Below, one piece after another: positions 22,243-32,079 of a DNA stretch of 62,148 nt. The translations under genes and the position numbers were made by a program. The DNA comes from JALCLA01 sp965653565 (lineage in GTDB: Bacteria; Pseudomonadota; Gammaproteobacteria; Xanthomonadales; Xanthomonadaceae), in the NCBI GenBank assembly GCA_965653565.1, contig CBFHAI010000027.1:1-62148 (forward strand), in the 5' to 3' direction. The notes beneath the pieces were generated by a model. That model was given only the letters and a program-made list of their open reading frames with translations, was not told where the DNA came from and ran no database searches. How positions within the stretch are numbered: position 1 is the first letter of the stretch; every line of letters starts with the position of its first letter.

Positions 22243-24261
22243 ATGATCCTGTCCCGATGGCGTCTGGCGGCAATCCTGCTGCTGACGATCGGCGTCGCTG
22301 CGCGCGCCGACGCCGGCATCTTCACCGCGACCAACACCAACGATGCGGGCCCGGGAAGTTTCCGCGCCGCGCTCGATGCCGCCAACAGCAATCCTGGTGT
22401 CGACGAAATCCGTTTCGCGATTCCCGGCAACGGCCCGCACATCCTGTTTCCGCAGACGCGCTTCACGCTGAGCGACACGGTGTTCATCGACGGCTATTCG
22501 CAGCCCGGCGCGCAAGCCAACAGTGCGACGATCGGCAGCAACGCGCAACTGAAGATCGCGATCGATGGCAGCCAGGTGGCGCCGGTCTTCGAAGAAAACA
22601 CCGTGCTGGGCATCGAATCGCGTGCCAGCGGCTCCACCGTGCGCGGCCTGGTGTTCATGCGCCCGCGCGGCGTGTCGATCCTGATCTACGGGCCGAGTTC
22701 GGAAAACCACATCGCCGGCAATTTCTTCGGCGTCGAACCCGACGGCATCACGCCGGCGCTCGGGCCCGGTGCGCTCAGTATCGAAGGCGGATTCAATATC
22801 GTCGGCGGCGCCACGCCGGCGCAGCGCAATCTGATCGTGGCGTCCGGCTCGCCGTTCCTGCTGCTGTACGAAAGCGCGGTGCGCAATGTCGTGCGCGGCA
22901 ATCTGATCGGCGTGGATCGCAACGAAACGCCGATTTCGGCCGGTTTCTCGTCGGGGCTGTCGATCGTGCGCGGCGCCGGCTACAACCGCATCGGCGACTA
23001 CGGCGACACCTTGCCGAACGTGTTCGGCGGCAGCCGCTACTGGGGCCTGTCGCTCGCCAGCAGTGCCGGCATCGGCAATCAGGTGGCGGCGGCGAAATTC
23101 ATCGGCAACGGCCGCCTGCTCGACATGGGATCGTGGGACGACCCGCTCGATGCCGACAGCGGTCCGAACGAGCGCATGAATCGCCCGGCGATCGTCAGCG
23201 CCGGCGTCGACCTGCTGAACGACCTGCGTGTCGAAGTGCGGTTGCATTCGACGCCGAACCGCATTTTCCGCGTCGGGCTGTACGGCAGCGCTGCGGGCTG
23301 CACCAGCCCGCAGGACGCGGAACGCTATCTCGGCCATGCCGATGTGCTCACCGATGCGCAGGGCAACACGCGCCTCATCCACAGCATGCCGGCCGGCCTG
23401 AACCCGCCGCGCGGCATACTGGTGACGGCGGCGGCCGAGGCCTTGAACGTCGACAGCACGTCGGACTTTTCGCCGTGCGTGGCGGTGAGTATTCCGCGCC
23501 ACACCATCACGCCGACCGCGAGCTCGGGCGGCAGCATTTCGCCCGCCACGCCGGTCACGATCGAACGCTACACCACGGCCGAATTCACGCTCGCGGCCGA
23601 GCCGGGCCATCTACTCGCCGAAGTCAGCGGCTGCCCCGGCAGCTTGTCGCGCAATGTGTTCACCGCCGGACCGATCTTCGGCGATTGCACGCTGCATGCG
23701 CGCTACGTGCCGTCGGGTCCGCAACTGATGCCGGAAACCGTCGTCAACGGTCGCGTGGGCGAGGTTTACAGCGAAGCGTTCCTGGCCGCCGGCGGCACGC
23801 CGCCGTATGCGTTCTCCAGCAGTGGCGCGCTGCCGCCCGGCCTGGCTTTCACCCAGCCGGAATCCGATGCGGTCGCGCTCAGCGGTACGCCGACCGCAGT
23901 GGGCCGCTACGTCTTCAGCGTGATCGTGCGGGACGCGCAACAACAGTCCGCCTCGCGCAGCTACACGCTCGATGTGGCACGCGCCGAGCAGAGCATCGAT
24001 TTTCCGGCGCAGCCGGAGCGTGCGTTTCCCGGGCCGGCGGTGACGCTCGCGGCCACCGCCAGTTCTGCGCTGGCCGTGTCGTTCACCAGCACGACACCGG
24101 CGGTCTGCGCCGTCAGCGGCACGCAGTTGACGCTGCTGGCGCTCGGCACCTGCAGCGTGCGCGCGAATCAAGCCGGCAACGCGACGTACGACGCCGCGCC
24201 GCCGGTGACGCGCAGCTTCGCGGTAATCCCGGCGCGCATATTCAGCAACGGCTTCGAGTAG
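22243..24261 (+). CDS. Secreted right-handed beta-helix protein with Ig-like C-terminal part and F-x-x-G-F-E tag
   Basis: 672 residues. TGGAG lies about 10 bp before the ATG. The signal peptide (RLAAILLLTIGVAARADA) is followed by a parallel beta-helix of the kind with TATNTNDAGPGSFRAALDAA, VFIDGYSQPGA and GNFFGVEPDG, as in bacterial polymorphic-outer-membrane or choice-of-anchor proteins. Residues ~420-500 resemble a bacterial repeat domain (TPTASSGGSISPATP). Residues ~505-580 are a putative Ig domain (GGTPPYAFSSSGALPPGL, LSGTPTAVGRY). The last seven residues, IFSNGFE, are the shared tag. Probably extracellular or surface-bound; the ligand is unknown. The CadC-like regulator follows 69 bp downstream. 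Confidence 0.85.
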   Translation: MILSRWRLAAILLLTIGVAARADAGIFTATNTNDAGPGSFRAALDAANSNPGVDEIRFAIPGNGPHILFPQTRFTLSDTVFIDGYSQPGAQANSATIGSNAQLKIAIDGSQVAPVFEENTVLGIESRASGSTVRGLVFMRPRGVSILIYGPSSENHIAGNFFGVEPDGITPALGPGALSIEGGFNIVGGATPAQRNLIVASGSPFLLLYESAVRNVVRGNLIGVDRNETPISAGFSSGLSIVRGAGYNRIGDYGDTLPNVFGGSRYWGLSLASSAGIGNQVAAAKFIGNGRLLDMGSWDDPLDADSGPNERMNRPAIVSAGVDLLNDLRVEVRLHSTPNRIFRVGLYGSAAGCTSPQDAERYLGHADVLTDAQGNTRLIHSMPAGLNPPRGILVTAAAEALNVDSTSDFSPCVAVSIPRHTITPTASSGGSISPATPVTIERYTTAEFTLAAEPGHLLAEVSGCPGSLSRNVFTAGPIFGDCTLHARYVPSGPQLMPETVVNGRVGEVYSEAFLAAGGTPPYAFSSSGALPPGLAFTQPESDAVALSGTPTAVGRYVFSVIVRDAQQQSASRSYTLDVARAEQSIDFPAQPERAFPGPAVTLAATASSALAVSFTSTTPAVCAVSGTQLTLLALGTCSVRANQAGNATYDAAPPVTRSFAVIPARIFSNGFE

Positions 24262-24330
24262 GCGCCGGCCGGCCGCGCACCAGCCTTCGGCACGCGGCGC
24301 AACGCGAGGCCGTGTCCTAGACTGCGGACC

Positions 24331-26739
24331 ATGCCTGTCTATGGTTTCGGCCCATTCCGCCTCGATCCGGCGCGACGCGAGTTGTCGCGCGGCGGTGTGC
24401 CGATCGATCTGCCGCCGAAGGCCTTCGACGTGATCGTCTACCTGCTCGAACATCGCGACCGCGCGGTCGGTCGCGACGAGTTGATCGCCGGCGTGTGGGG
24501 CCGGGTCGATGTATCGGACAACCTGCTCGACCAGATCGTGCTGCGCGCCCGACGCGCGCTCGACGATCGCGGCGAAGCACGCCACTACATCGCGACCCGG
24601 CCGCGCTTCGGATTCGCGTGGGCGGCGCCGGTGACAGTCGAACCGGTGGTCGCAGCCGTGCAGGCTGCGCCGCGCGACGCCGTTGCAGACGAGCCGAGTC
24701 TTCCGCAAACCACAACCGTTGCGCCGGCCAGTGCACAACCAGCGCGAACCTCACCCGCGCGCGCGTGGTCGCGATCGAAACTCGGCATCGCTTTGTTCGC
24801 GCTCGCGACAGCCGCCGCAATTCTCGCTTGGTGGCAGTGGCCGCCAGCGACGCGCGATGCCTCCAGCGACACCGCACCGATCGCGCTCGCCGACGACGCC
24901 ACGCTCGTGCTTCCGTTCGCCATCGCGGCGGAAGCCAACGCCGAATGGGCGCGCCTGGGCCTGATGGACCTGGTCGCGCACCGTCTGCGCGACGCCGGTA
25001 TCGAAACCGTGCCGAGCGACAACGCGGTCGCCTTGATGCGCGGCGTCACGCGCTTGCCGGCCGACGATGCCGCGTTGCGCGACACCGCGCAGCGCGCCGG
25101 CGCGGCGAACGTCGTCGGCGGGCGGGTCGAATTCGTGGCCGGACAATGGAAAGTCGTGTTGCGGCTGCTCGGCTCCGACGGCCTGCCGATCGATGCCGAT
25201 GCACAGGCGGCGCAACCGCTCGAGGCCGCGCGTGCCGCCGCCGATCGCCTCGCCGTCGCACTCGGCCGCGTGCCGGCCGGCGTCGCCTTGCCGGGCGATG
25301 CGGCGCTCGCGCTGCGCCTGCAGCAGATCGACGCCGCCGTGCTCGGCGACGCGCTCGATGTCGCGCAGCGCCTGCTCGACGACCTCCCCGCCGCGCAACG
25401 CGAACAACCCGCGGTGCGCATGCGCGCGGCCACGTTGCAGTTCCGTCGCGGCGATCTCGATGCGGCCGCCGCCGCCTTCGCAGCGCTGTTGGCCGATGTC
25501 CCCGCCAGCGACGATCCGCACCTGCGCGGTACCGTGCTCAGTGGCCTCGGCAATCTCGCGCTGCGGCGCGGCGATGCGGCCGGCGCGGAACGGCGCGGCG
25601 AAGAAGCGATCGCCTTGCTCGCCGCGTTGGCGCCGTCGTCCGAACTCGGCCGCGCCTACACCGGCCGCGCGATCGCGCGCAGCACGCAGGGCCGATACGA
25701 GAACGCGCTGGAAGATTTCGCACAGGCGCGCATCGTGCTCGACAGCGTCGGCGATCGCCTCGGCGTGGCGCGCGTCGATCTGAATCTGGGCATCCTCGAT
25801 GCGCGCCGCGATCGCTATGCCGAAGCCGAGCCGCGGCTGGCGGCCGGTGCCGATCGGCTGGCCGCCTTCAACGATCTGACCAACGAGCTGTTCGCGCGCG
25901 TCACGCTGGCGCAGGTGCGCCTGGGATTGCTCGATCCGGCGGCCGCGCTGTCGGGCGAAGAACGGCTGGCGCAGATCGTCGCGCGCGAACCGAACGCCGA
26001 GCGCCGCCGCTACGCCAACCTCACGCGCGCCGAAGTGCTGGCGGCGAACGGCCGCTTGCGCGATGCATCGGCCCTGCTCGCGGCGGTGCGCGAAGACGCC
26101 GGCGCCGAGGGCGATATCGCCTTGCTCGGCTGGGCGCAGTCGCTCGCGGCGCGCTGGGCTTTGGCGGACGATCCGGCCGCCGCCGCGCGCGATGCGCAGG
26201 TCGCGCTGAACGCGCCGTGGGAAGACGAAGGCCCGCGCCGCTTCGGTGAAACCTGGCGCGTGCTGGTGCAGGCGCGCCTCGCGCTCGGCGAGATCGACGC
26301 CGCGCAGGCGAGCCTCGCAGGCTTCGAAGCCTGGGCCGCGCGCAAGGCCGACGCGGCGGTCGATGCCACGCTGTGGCTGACGCGTGCCGAAGTCGCGGCC
26401 GCGCGCGGCGAAATCGGGCAAGCCGGCGCCGCGTACGCAGAGGCGCTGACCGCGGCGGAAACCTCGCGCATCCCGGCCGAACTGCTGCAGGTGTCGTCGA
26501 GCTACGCGCCGTGGCTGATTGCCCAGGGCGACCCGGCGCGCGCCACGGCGGTGGCCGGACGCGCCGCCGCCTGGGCCCAGAACGATTACGGCGCGGCCCT
26601 GACGATGGCCCGCCTGCACCGCGCGCTCGGCCACGACAGCGCCGCGCGCAGCGCGCTGGCGCAGGCCGATCGATTGGCCGGCGAGCGGCGTTTGCCGGAC
26701 GATCTGGTCGACGCCAACATCATGATTTCAAACAAATAA
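24331..26739 (+). CDS. CadC-like membrane-anchored winged-helix regulator with TPR-like repeats
   Basis: 802 residues. The N-terminal OmpR/PhoB-type winged helix spans ~1-95 (FGPFRLDPARRELSRGG, LPPKAFDVIVYLLEH, ALDDRGEARHYIATRPRFGF). A Pro/Ala-rich linker leads to one transmembrane helix at ~151-170 (LGIALFALATAAAILAWWQW). The rest, in the periplasm, starts with a segment like the TolB/adenylate-cyclase-associated domain and continues as alpha-helical TPR-like repeats. CadC-type proteins sense periplasmic signals and bind DNA directly without phosphorylation. It lies between two genes for secreted tagged proteins on the same strand, which are the obvious candidate targets. The sensed signal is not visible. 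Confidence 0.87.
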   Translation: MPVYGFGPFRLDPARRELSRGGVPIDLPPKAFDVIVYLLEHRDRAVGRDELIAGVWGRVDVSDNLLDQIVLRARRALDDRGEARHYIATRPRFGFAWAAPVTVEPVVAAVQAAPRDAVADEPSLPQTTTVAPASAQPARTSPARAWSRSKLGIALFALATAAAILAWWQWPPATRDASSDTAPIALADDATLVLPFAIAAEANAEWARLGLMDLVAHRLRDAGIETVPSDNAVALMRGVTRLPADDAALRDTAQRAGAANVVGGRVEFVAGQWKVVLRLLGSDGLPIDADAQAAQPLEAARAAADRLAVALGRVPAGVALPGDAALALRLQQIDAAVLGDALDVAQRLLDDLPAAQREQPAVRMRAATLQFRRGDLDAAAAAFAALLADVPASDDPHLRGTVLSGLGNLALRRGDAAGAERRGEEAIALLAALAPSSELGRAYTGRAIARSTQGRYENALEDFAQARIVLDSVGDRLGVARVDLNLGILDARRDRYAEAEPRLAAGADRLAAFNDLTNELFARVTLAQVRLGLLDPAAALSGEERLAQIVAREPNAERRRYANLTRAEVLAANGRLRDASALLAAVREDAGAEGDIALLGWAQSLAARWALADDPAAAARDAQVALNAPWEDEGPRRFGETWRVLVQARLALGEIDAAQASLAGFEAWAARKADAAVDATLWLTRAEVAAARGEIGQAGAAYAEALTAAETSRIPAELLQVSSSYAPWLIAQGDPARATAVAGRAAAWAQNDYGAALTMARLHRALGHDSAARSALAQADRLAGERRLPDDLVDANIMISNK

Positions 26740-26774
26740 AGGATTCGGTCAGGACGCCATCAGAGGCCGCGAAG

Positions 26775-26804
26775 GCGACCGTTGCGGGTTTGCTGCACGG
26801 TCGC
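26775..26804. other. Inverted repeat in the leader of the subtilisin-like gene
   Basis: GCGACCGT and ACGGTCGC form 8-bp arms with a 14-nt loop, 54 bp before the start at 26858 and 36 bp after the regulator's stop. No T-run follows, so it is a poor terminator; it could be an operator or an mRNA leader hairpin. Confidence 0.25.
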
Positions 26805-26857
26805 GCTACGGCCGGTGGCATCCGCGCCGCTGTCCTTTTCCGATCTGCGAGGCTGCG

Positions 26858-29800
26858 ATGTCGTTGGTTGTTTCCGTGCCTGCTTGCCGCCGTCCGCGGC
26901 GCGCGCTTTCGATGCTGTTGCTGGCGGCCATCACGTTCGCCGCCGGCGCACCCGTTGCGGCCGCGCAATCGTCTGCTGTTCAGCAGCAAGGCGCGCTGCG
27001 CTCGTCGAAACCGCAGGTGCAATCGAGCGAACGCGATGCCGCCGGCACCGTGCAAATCCAGCCCGCGCTGATGAAGCAGCTGGCCGCCGGCGAGCGCCGC
27101 GACTACGTGATCGAACTGGCCGAGCGCGCCGACCTCTCCGCCGCCGCCGGCATGGACTGGCAGGCGCGCGGCCGCTACGTGGTCGAACAACTGCGCGCGA
27201 CCGCCGAACGCAGCCAGGCCGCGTTGCGGCGCGAACTGGCGAAGCAGAACGTCGAGTTCCAGCCGCACTGGATCAAGAACGTGATCCTGGTGCGCGGCGG
27301 CGATGCGGCCAGCGTGAAAGCGGTGGCGGCGCAGCCCGGCGTGGCGCGCATCCGCGAACTGCCGGACGCGCAACTGGTGCGCCCGCAACCGGGTCGCAAG
27401 ATCACACGCAAGGCCGACAAGGCGGGCGTCGGCATCGCCGACAACATCGCCTGGATCAACGCCGACGAAGCCTGGGCGCAAGGCACGCGCGGCAACGGCG
27501 TCACCGTCGGCATCATCGACACCGGTGCGTACTACACGCACGAAGCCCTGCGTCGGCAGTATCGCGGCTGGCGCGGCGGCGGGATCTACGAGCACGACTA
27601 CAACTGGTTCTTCCCCGGCGATGGATCGAGCGAGCCGGTGTCCGCCGACACCCACGGCAGCCATGTGATCGGCACCATCGCCGGCGACGATCACGCCGCC
27701 GACCCGGCCGAGCGCGATCGCATCGGCGTCGCCCCCGGCGCGCAATGGATCGCCTGCCTGGGCCTGCCGGTCGACGGCAACTCCTCGTTCAATCTGCTCG
27801 CCTGCGGCGAATTCATGCTGGCGCCCACGCGCACCGACGGCAGCGATCCGGATCCGGATCAGCGCCCGCAGGTGATCAACAATTCGTGGTCGGAAGGCGA
27901 CTGTAGCGGCCAGGGTTCGAGTTTCTATTCCGACGTGGTCGACGCCTGGGTCGCGTCGGGCATCTTCCCGGTGTTCGCGGCCGGCAACGCTTTCAGCTGC
28001 GATCTGCCGGAACCGGCCGGCCTGTCGACGATCTCGAGCCCGGCCTCGCTCGCCGCCGCGTTCGCAGTGGGCTCCACCGGCAATCACGATGGCGTCTACG
28101 CCACCCATTCGCTGTGGGGCCCCGGCGCGCAGCCGAGCGCCGGCCTGCCGACGCTGCCCGACCCGCGCGGCTATCCGCAGATGAAGCCGCAGGTGGTGGC
28201 GCCCGGCGTCGACATCGTGTCGGCCTACGACGGCGACATCGACCATTACGGCACGATGACCGGCACCTCGATGTCGTCGCCGCATATTTCCGGCGTGGTC
28301 GCGCTGATGCTGGAAGCCGGCGAGTGCCTGCGCGGCGACTACGCCGCGCTCGGCACGCTGATCATGTCGACCGCGCGGCCACTGCCCTACGCCAGCGGCG
28401 GCACGCCCGCGCCCGGGCCCGGCAACGTGCCCAACTACGCCACCGGATGGGGCGAGATCGATGCCGCGGCCGCCGTCGATGCGGCCGCCGCCGCGTGCGG
28501 GCCGCAGGGTTTCGTCGCCGGCCGCATCACCGACGGCAACGGCGCGCCGATCGCCGGCGCGCGCGTCGAACTGTTCGTCGACGAGAACGTGCGCGTGTGG
28601 CAACTGAACACGGAAACCGACGGCAGCTACATCCGCCGCCTGCCGGAAAATACCGCTGCCGGTTACCAGGCGCGCGTCACCGCTTACGGCTATCTGCCCG
28701 CCACGCGCACCGGCATCGAAGTGCGCGACGGCGACAGCACGCCGCTCGATGTGCAACTCGACAGCGCGCCGCTGGCGACGGTCTCCGGCCGCATCACCGA
28801 CGCGGCCACCGGCTGGCCGTTGCACGCACGACTGACCATCGCCGGCTATCCGGGCGGGCCGGTGTGGACCGATGCGGTCGCCGGCACTTATTCGGTGCAG
28901 CTGCCGACCGCGGCCTCGTATCGCGTCGATGTCGACAGCGATATCGACGGCTATCTGCCGCAGACGCGCCAGGTCGCGGTGGCCGCCGCGATGACGCAGG
29001 ATTTCGCGCTGCTGGCCGACGCCACGAGCTGCGCCGCACCCGGCTACGACTACGCGCAGCAGGTCCTCGCCGAGAATTTCGAAAGCGGCAGCCCGCCGGC
29101 CGGCTGGAGCCTGAGCAGCGCCGGCATCGGCTGGCGTTTCGGCACGCACGCGGAACTCGACACGCCGAACTACTGGCCGATTCCGCCGCGTGCCGGCCGC
29201 TTCGCCGCCAACATCGATCCGATCCTCGAGGCCGGCAACGACGCCCGCACCGATTACCTGGTATCGCCGCCGATCGACCTCACGGCCGCCACCCATCCGG
29301 CGCTGCGCTTCGCCAGCCGTTACTGGAACGGCGGCTTCCACGACGGCGGTGCGCATGTGCAGGTGAGCACCGACGATGGCCTCACCTGGCTGGCGGTCGG
29401 TTCGCCGCCGCAGAGCGAATCGGCCTGGACCGACGAAGCGATGTCGCTCGCCGCCTACGCCGGACAAACCGTGCGGCTGCGCTTCCACTACGACGACGGT
29501 TCCACCGACGAAGAAGACCGGGTCAACCCGGGCTGGACTGTCGACGATGTCGCCGTCGTCGCCGGCTGCCGCGCACCGGTCACCGGCAGCCTGGTCGTCG
29601 GCCATGTGCGCGATGCGAATACCGGTGCCGGTCTCGACGGCACGATCGTGACCGTCGGCGGCGAAAGCATCGTCGCCGGCAGCAGCGCGGACGCCGCTGT
29701 GGGCGCGGGCTTTTTCGCGATCTGGGCCGACACCGGCAGCGCCACGCTCGCCGCCATGCGCGGCACGCAACCCGAAGGCTACGGCGACGCGCAGCAGACG

Positions 29801-31879
29801 CTGACGGTCGCCAGTGGCGAAACCTTGTCGACCACGCTCGGCCTGCCGGCCGGCCTGCTTGAATTCGATCCAGCCGCCGGTCCCGCGGCCACGCTGGAAC
29901 TGGGCACAACCGAGGACGTGCCATTCACGCTGCGCAACACCGGCACGCTGCCGCTCGACTACGGGTTGCAGGGTGTGACGATCGAGGAACATTTCGACGG
30001 CAGCTTCCCCCCCGCGGGCTGGAGCACGACGGACAACGGCCAGGGCTGTCCGTGGCAGCTGTCACCGCTCGGCAACAACGCCGGTGGCGACGGCGAATCG
30101 GCCGGCATCTATCTGTTCGATTGCTTCGAAACCGGCGGCGACCGGCTCGACAACAGCCTGTTGCTGCCGCCGATCGACCTGTCCGACAGCCAGACCGCAT
30201 CGATCGGTTTCTTCCTGTCGCTGAGCGTCGGCGCCAACAGCGATCCGCGCTTCGATGTCGAAGTGTCGAACGACGCCGGCAGCAGCTGGACACCGATCTA
30301 CACCCGCACCCGGGACGCCGGCTGGCCCGAGCCGTTCCTGGTCGAAGTGGATTTGTCCGATTACGCTGGCGATGCCGACGTGCGCATCCGGATGCGGCTG
30401 CAGGCGACGCCGCCATGGGGCAGCCTGCAGGTCGACCAGATTCACGTTTTCCGTCAGCTCGGCGTCGACGATCCGCTCGCCATCGCACCGGCGATCGGCA
30501 GCATCGCGGCCGGCGCTGCGCTCAACGCGACCGCGCATTTCGATGCCACCCAAATCGCGCAACCGGGAACCTACCCGGTGCCGATCCGTGTCGCGGAAGA
30601 CACGCCCTACACCTATCCGTTCGGCGATCTGGCCGGCAGCATGACGGTGACCGCGCCGCCGAGCTGGGGCTCGATCGCCGGCACCGTGCGCACGCTCGGC
30701 CGCTGCGAAGCGCAGCCGCAGACCTTCGTCGATCTGCCGGTGCGCATCGTCGCGGCCAATGGCGATGAAATCGTCACGCGCACCGATGTCGACGGCCACT
30801 ACCGCTACTGGCTCGACGCCGCGCGCGGCCCGTTCACCGTGCACGTGGCGGCCGACGCTCATCTCGCGCTGCAACGCGAAGCGACGGTGGCGGCCGGTGC
30901 CGAAACCACGGCCGATCTCGACCTGCGCCCACTGGCGGCCTGCGTGGTGTCGGACCCGGCGGCGATCGAAACAACCTTGAGTGCCGGCGACACCGCGTCG
31001 CAGCCGTTCGACCTGATCAATCTGGGTCCGCTCGACGGCCCCTACGCGGCGCGCGTCGGCGGCGATCCCGCGCTGCCGACCGCGCTGCGCCTGAGCCAGA
31101 ACTCGGATTCCGATCCGGAGGCGTTCGCGACCTTCGGCTGCGTCAATCCGGGCAGCGGCTACAGTCTGGCGAACCACTGGTTGCGCGTGTTCCCGCTCGC
31201 CGAGCGCGGCCTCGCGGGGCAGACCGCGTGGATCGACGGTGTGCGCTTCGGTGCCGATTCGGCGACTTCGGCGGCCGGTTCGCAATGGGTCGATGTCACC
31301 GTGCATTCGCTGCAGGGTCCGTTGCTGCGCGCCAACCTCACGCCGCTCGCCAGCAAGTCGGTGCGCGTGAAGGACACGCCGCTGGGCATGATCGAAATCA
31401 CTTTCGACGCGCCGGTCGAAGTGCCGCTCGATGCCACCCTCGCGGTCGAAATCAGCGTGCCGGACGGCGAAGCCACCGCGAGCACGTTCTATCCCGCCGG
31501 CAACGCCGCCGAAGATAGTGCCACCGCCTGGCACTACGCCGACGATTGCGGCTTCAGCGAACCGGTGGCCTACGACGACATCGGCTTCGAGCTGCTGTCG
31601 CCGATCCTCGAACTCGACCTGCGCGCCAGCGACGCCTGCGGCACCGCCGCCACGCCGGTCGCCTGGCTCGACGTCGCGCCGGCCGCCGGCAACGTGCCCG
31701 CCGATGGCGACACCGGCCTGCAGGCGCACTTCGACGCGGCCTCCACCGCGGCCGGCCATCACCTCGGTGCGATCTGCATCGCGGCGCCCGGACCGAAGGA
31801 TGCGCAGACGCTGATTCCGGTGCGGATGAATGTCGATGCGCCGGCGGGCATCGAGATTTTCGCGAGCGGATTCGAATAG
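26858..31879 (+). CDS. Large secreted subtilisin-family (S8) serine protease with F-x-x-G-F-E tag
   Basis: 1673 residues with GAGG just before the ATG and a signal peptide ending at VAAA-QSS. A propeptide-like segment (~45-190, PHWIKNVILVRGGDAASVK) precedes the catalytic domain: Asp221 (VGIIDTGAY), His266 (DTHGSHVIG) and Ser471 (GTSMSSPH). Downstream are carboxypeptidase-regulatory-like beta domains (GRITDGNGAPIAGARVELF, SGRITDAATGWPLHARLTI) and two MAM or cleaved-adhesin-like modules (ENFESGSPPAGWSLSS; EEHFDGSFPPAGWSTT). The protein ends in IFASGFE. The catalytic triad is complete, so it should be active outside the cell. It follows the CadC-like regulator on the same strand and is its likely target. 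Confidence 0.92.
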   Translation: MSLVVSVPACRRPRRALSMLLLAAITFAAGAPVAAAQSSAVQQQGALRSSKPQVQSSERDAAGTVQIQPALMKQLAAGERRDYVIELAERADLSAAAGMDWQARGRYVVEQLRATAERSQAALRRELAKQNVEFQPHWIKNVILVRGGDAASVKAVAAQPGVARIRELPDAQLVRPQPGRKITRKADKAGVGIADNIAWINADEAWAQGTRGNGVTVGIIDTGAYYTHEALRRQYRGWRGGGIYEHDYNWFFPGDGSSEPVSADTHGSHVIGTIAGDDHAADPAERDRIGVAPGAQWIACLGLPVDGNSSFNLLACGEFMLAPTRTDGSDPDPDQRPQVINNSWSEGDCSGQGSSFYSDVVDAWVASGIFPVFAAGNAFSCDLPEPAGLSTISSPASLAAAFAVGSTGNHDGVYATHSLWGPGAQPSAGLPTLPDPRGYPQMKPQVVAPGVDIVSAYDGDIDHYGTMTGTSMSSPHISGVVALMLEAGECLRGDYAALGTLIMSTARPLPYASGGTPAPGPGNVPNYATGWGEIDAAAAVDAAAAACGPQGFVAGRITDGNGAPIAGARVELFVDENVRVWQLNTETDGSYIRRLPENTAAGYQARVTAYGYLPATRTGIEVRDGDSTPLDVQLDSAPLATVSGRITDAATGWPLHARLTIAGYPGGPVWTDAVAGTYSVQLPTAASYRVDVDSDIDGYLPQTRQVAVAAAMTQDFALLADATSCAAPGYDYAQQVLAENFESGSPPAGWSLSSAGIGWRFGTHAELDTPNYWPIPPRAGRFAANIDPILEAGNDARTDYLVSPPIDLTAATHPALRFASRYWNGGFHDGGAHVQVSTDDGLTWLAVGSPPQSESAWTDEAMSLAAYAGQTVRLRFHYDDGSTDEEDRVNPGWTVDDVAVVAGCRAPVTGSLVVGHVRDANTGAGLDGTIVTVGGESIVAGSSADAAVGAGFFAIWADTGSATLAAMRGTQPEGYGDAQQTLTVASGETLSTTLGLPAGLLEFDPAAGPAATLELGTTEDVPFTLRNTGTLPLDYGLQGVTIEEHFDGSFPPAGWSTTDNGQGCPWQLSPLGNNAGGDGESAGIYLFDCFETGGDRLDNSLLLPPIDLSDSQTASIGFFLSLSVGANSDPRFDVEVSNDAGSSWTPIYTRTRDAGWPEPFLVEVDLSDYAGDADVRIRMRLQATPPWGSLQVDQIHVFRQLGVDDPLAIAPAIGSIAAGAALNATAHFDATQIAQPGTYPVPIRVAEDTPYTYPFGDLAGSMTVTAPPSWGSIAGTVRTLGRCEAQPQTFVDLPVRIVAANGDEIVTRTDVDGHYRYWLDAARGPFTVHVAADAHLALQREATVAAGAETTADLDLRPLAACVVSDPAAIETTLSAGDTASQPFDLINLGPLDGPYAARVGGDPALPTALRLSQNSDSDPEAFATFGCVNPGSGYSLANHWLRVFPLAERGLAGQTAWIDGVRFGADSATSAAGSQWVDVTVHSLQGPLLRANLTPLASKSVRVKDTPLGMIEITFDAPVEVPLDATLAVEISVPDGEATASTFYPAGNAAEDSATAWHYADDCGFSEPVAYDDIGFELLSPILELDLRASDACGTAATPVAWLDVAPAAGNVPADGDTGLQAHFDAASTAAGHHLGAICIAAPGPKDAQTLIPVRMNVDAPAGIEIFASGFE

Positions 31880-31906
31880 CCGGAATTAGATTTTTATTCT
31901 GAAATC

Positions 31907-31936
31907 ACCGAGCCGTCGCGGTTGCGACGGCTCGGT
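31907..31936. terminator. Hairpin after the subtilisin-like gene
   Basis: A perfect 13-bp stem, ACCGAGCCGTCGC with loop GGTT and GCGACGGCTCGGT, lies 28 bp after the stop at 31879. There is no T-run on either side of the stem in the plus direction, so it is an atypical terminator; it may act as an mRNA 3' stabiliser. Confidence 0.5.
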
Positions 31937-32079
31937 GTGCGGCGGAGTCATGACGCGCGGAAATCCGCACAGGACTCGCGACTTTCCGCGCAACGGAAGT
32001 TCCGTCCGGCTCTCGTCCAAGTCCGACACCGGTAGCGCGACGCTGTACGTGCTCCGCCACCGCGCAGTAGCCTGTCGCG

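Noticed and set aside
18805..23610. Minus-strand open frame of 1601 codons
   Set aside because: It lies antisense to the metalloprotease and beta-helix genes, has no recognisable domain and is rich in His/Arg/Gln. High GC with biased third positions makes such shadows common here.
22238..24261. F-x-x-G-F-E end as a PEP-CTERM, LPXTG or MYXO-CTERM type signal
   Set aside because: Those signals need a hydrophobic helix and basic residues after the motif; here the protein stops at or just after the motif.
23611..24738. Minus-strand frame of 375 codons
   Set aside because: Antisense to the tagged beta-helix protein and the CadC-like winged helix; low-complexity product.
26720..29992. Minus-strand open frame of 1090 codons
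   Set aside because: Antisense to the subtilisin-like gene, whose catalytic triad and signal peptide are plain. The antisense product has no domain or start signal.
31907..31936. Confident rho-independent terminator
   Set aside because: The stem is strong but no T-run follows, so it was kept only as a tentative terminator.
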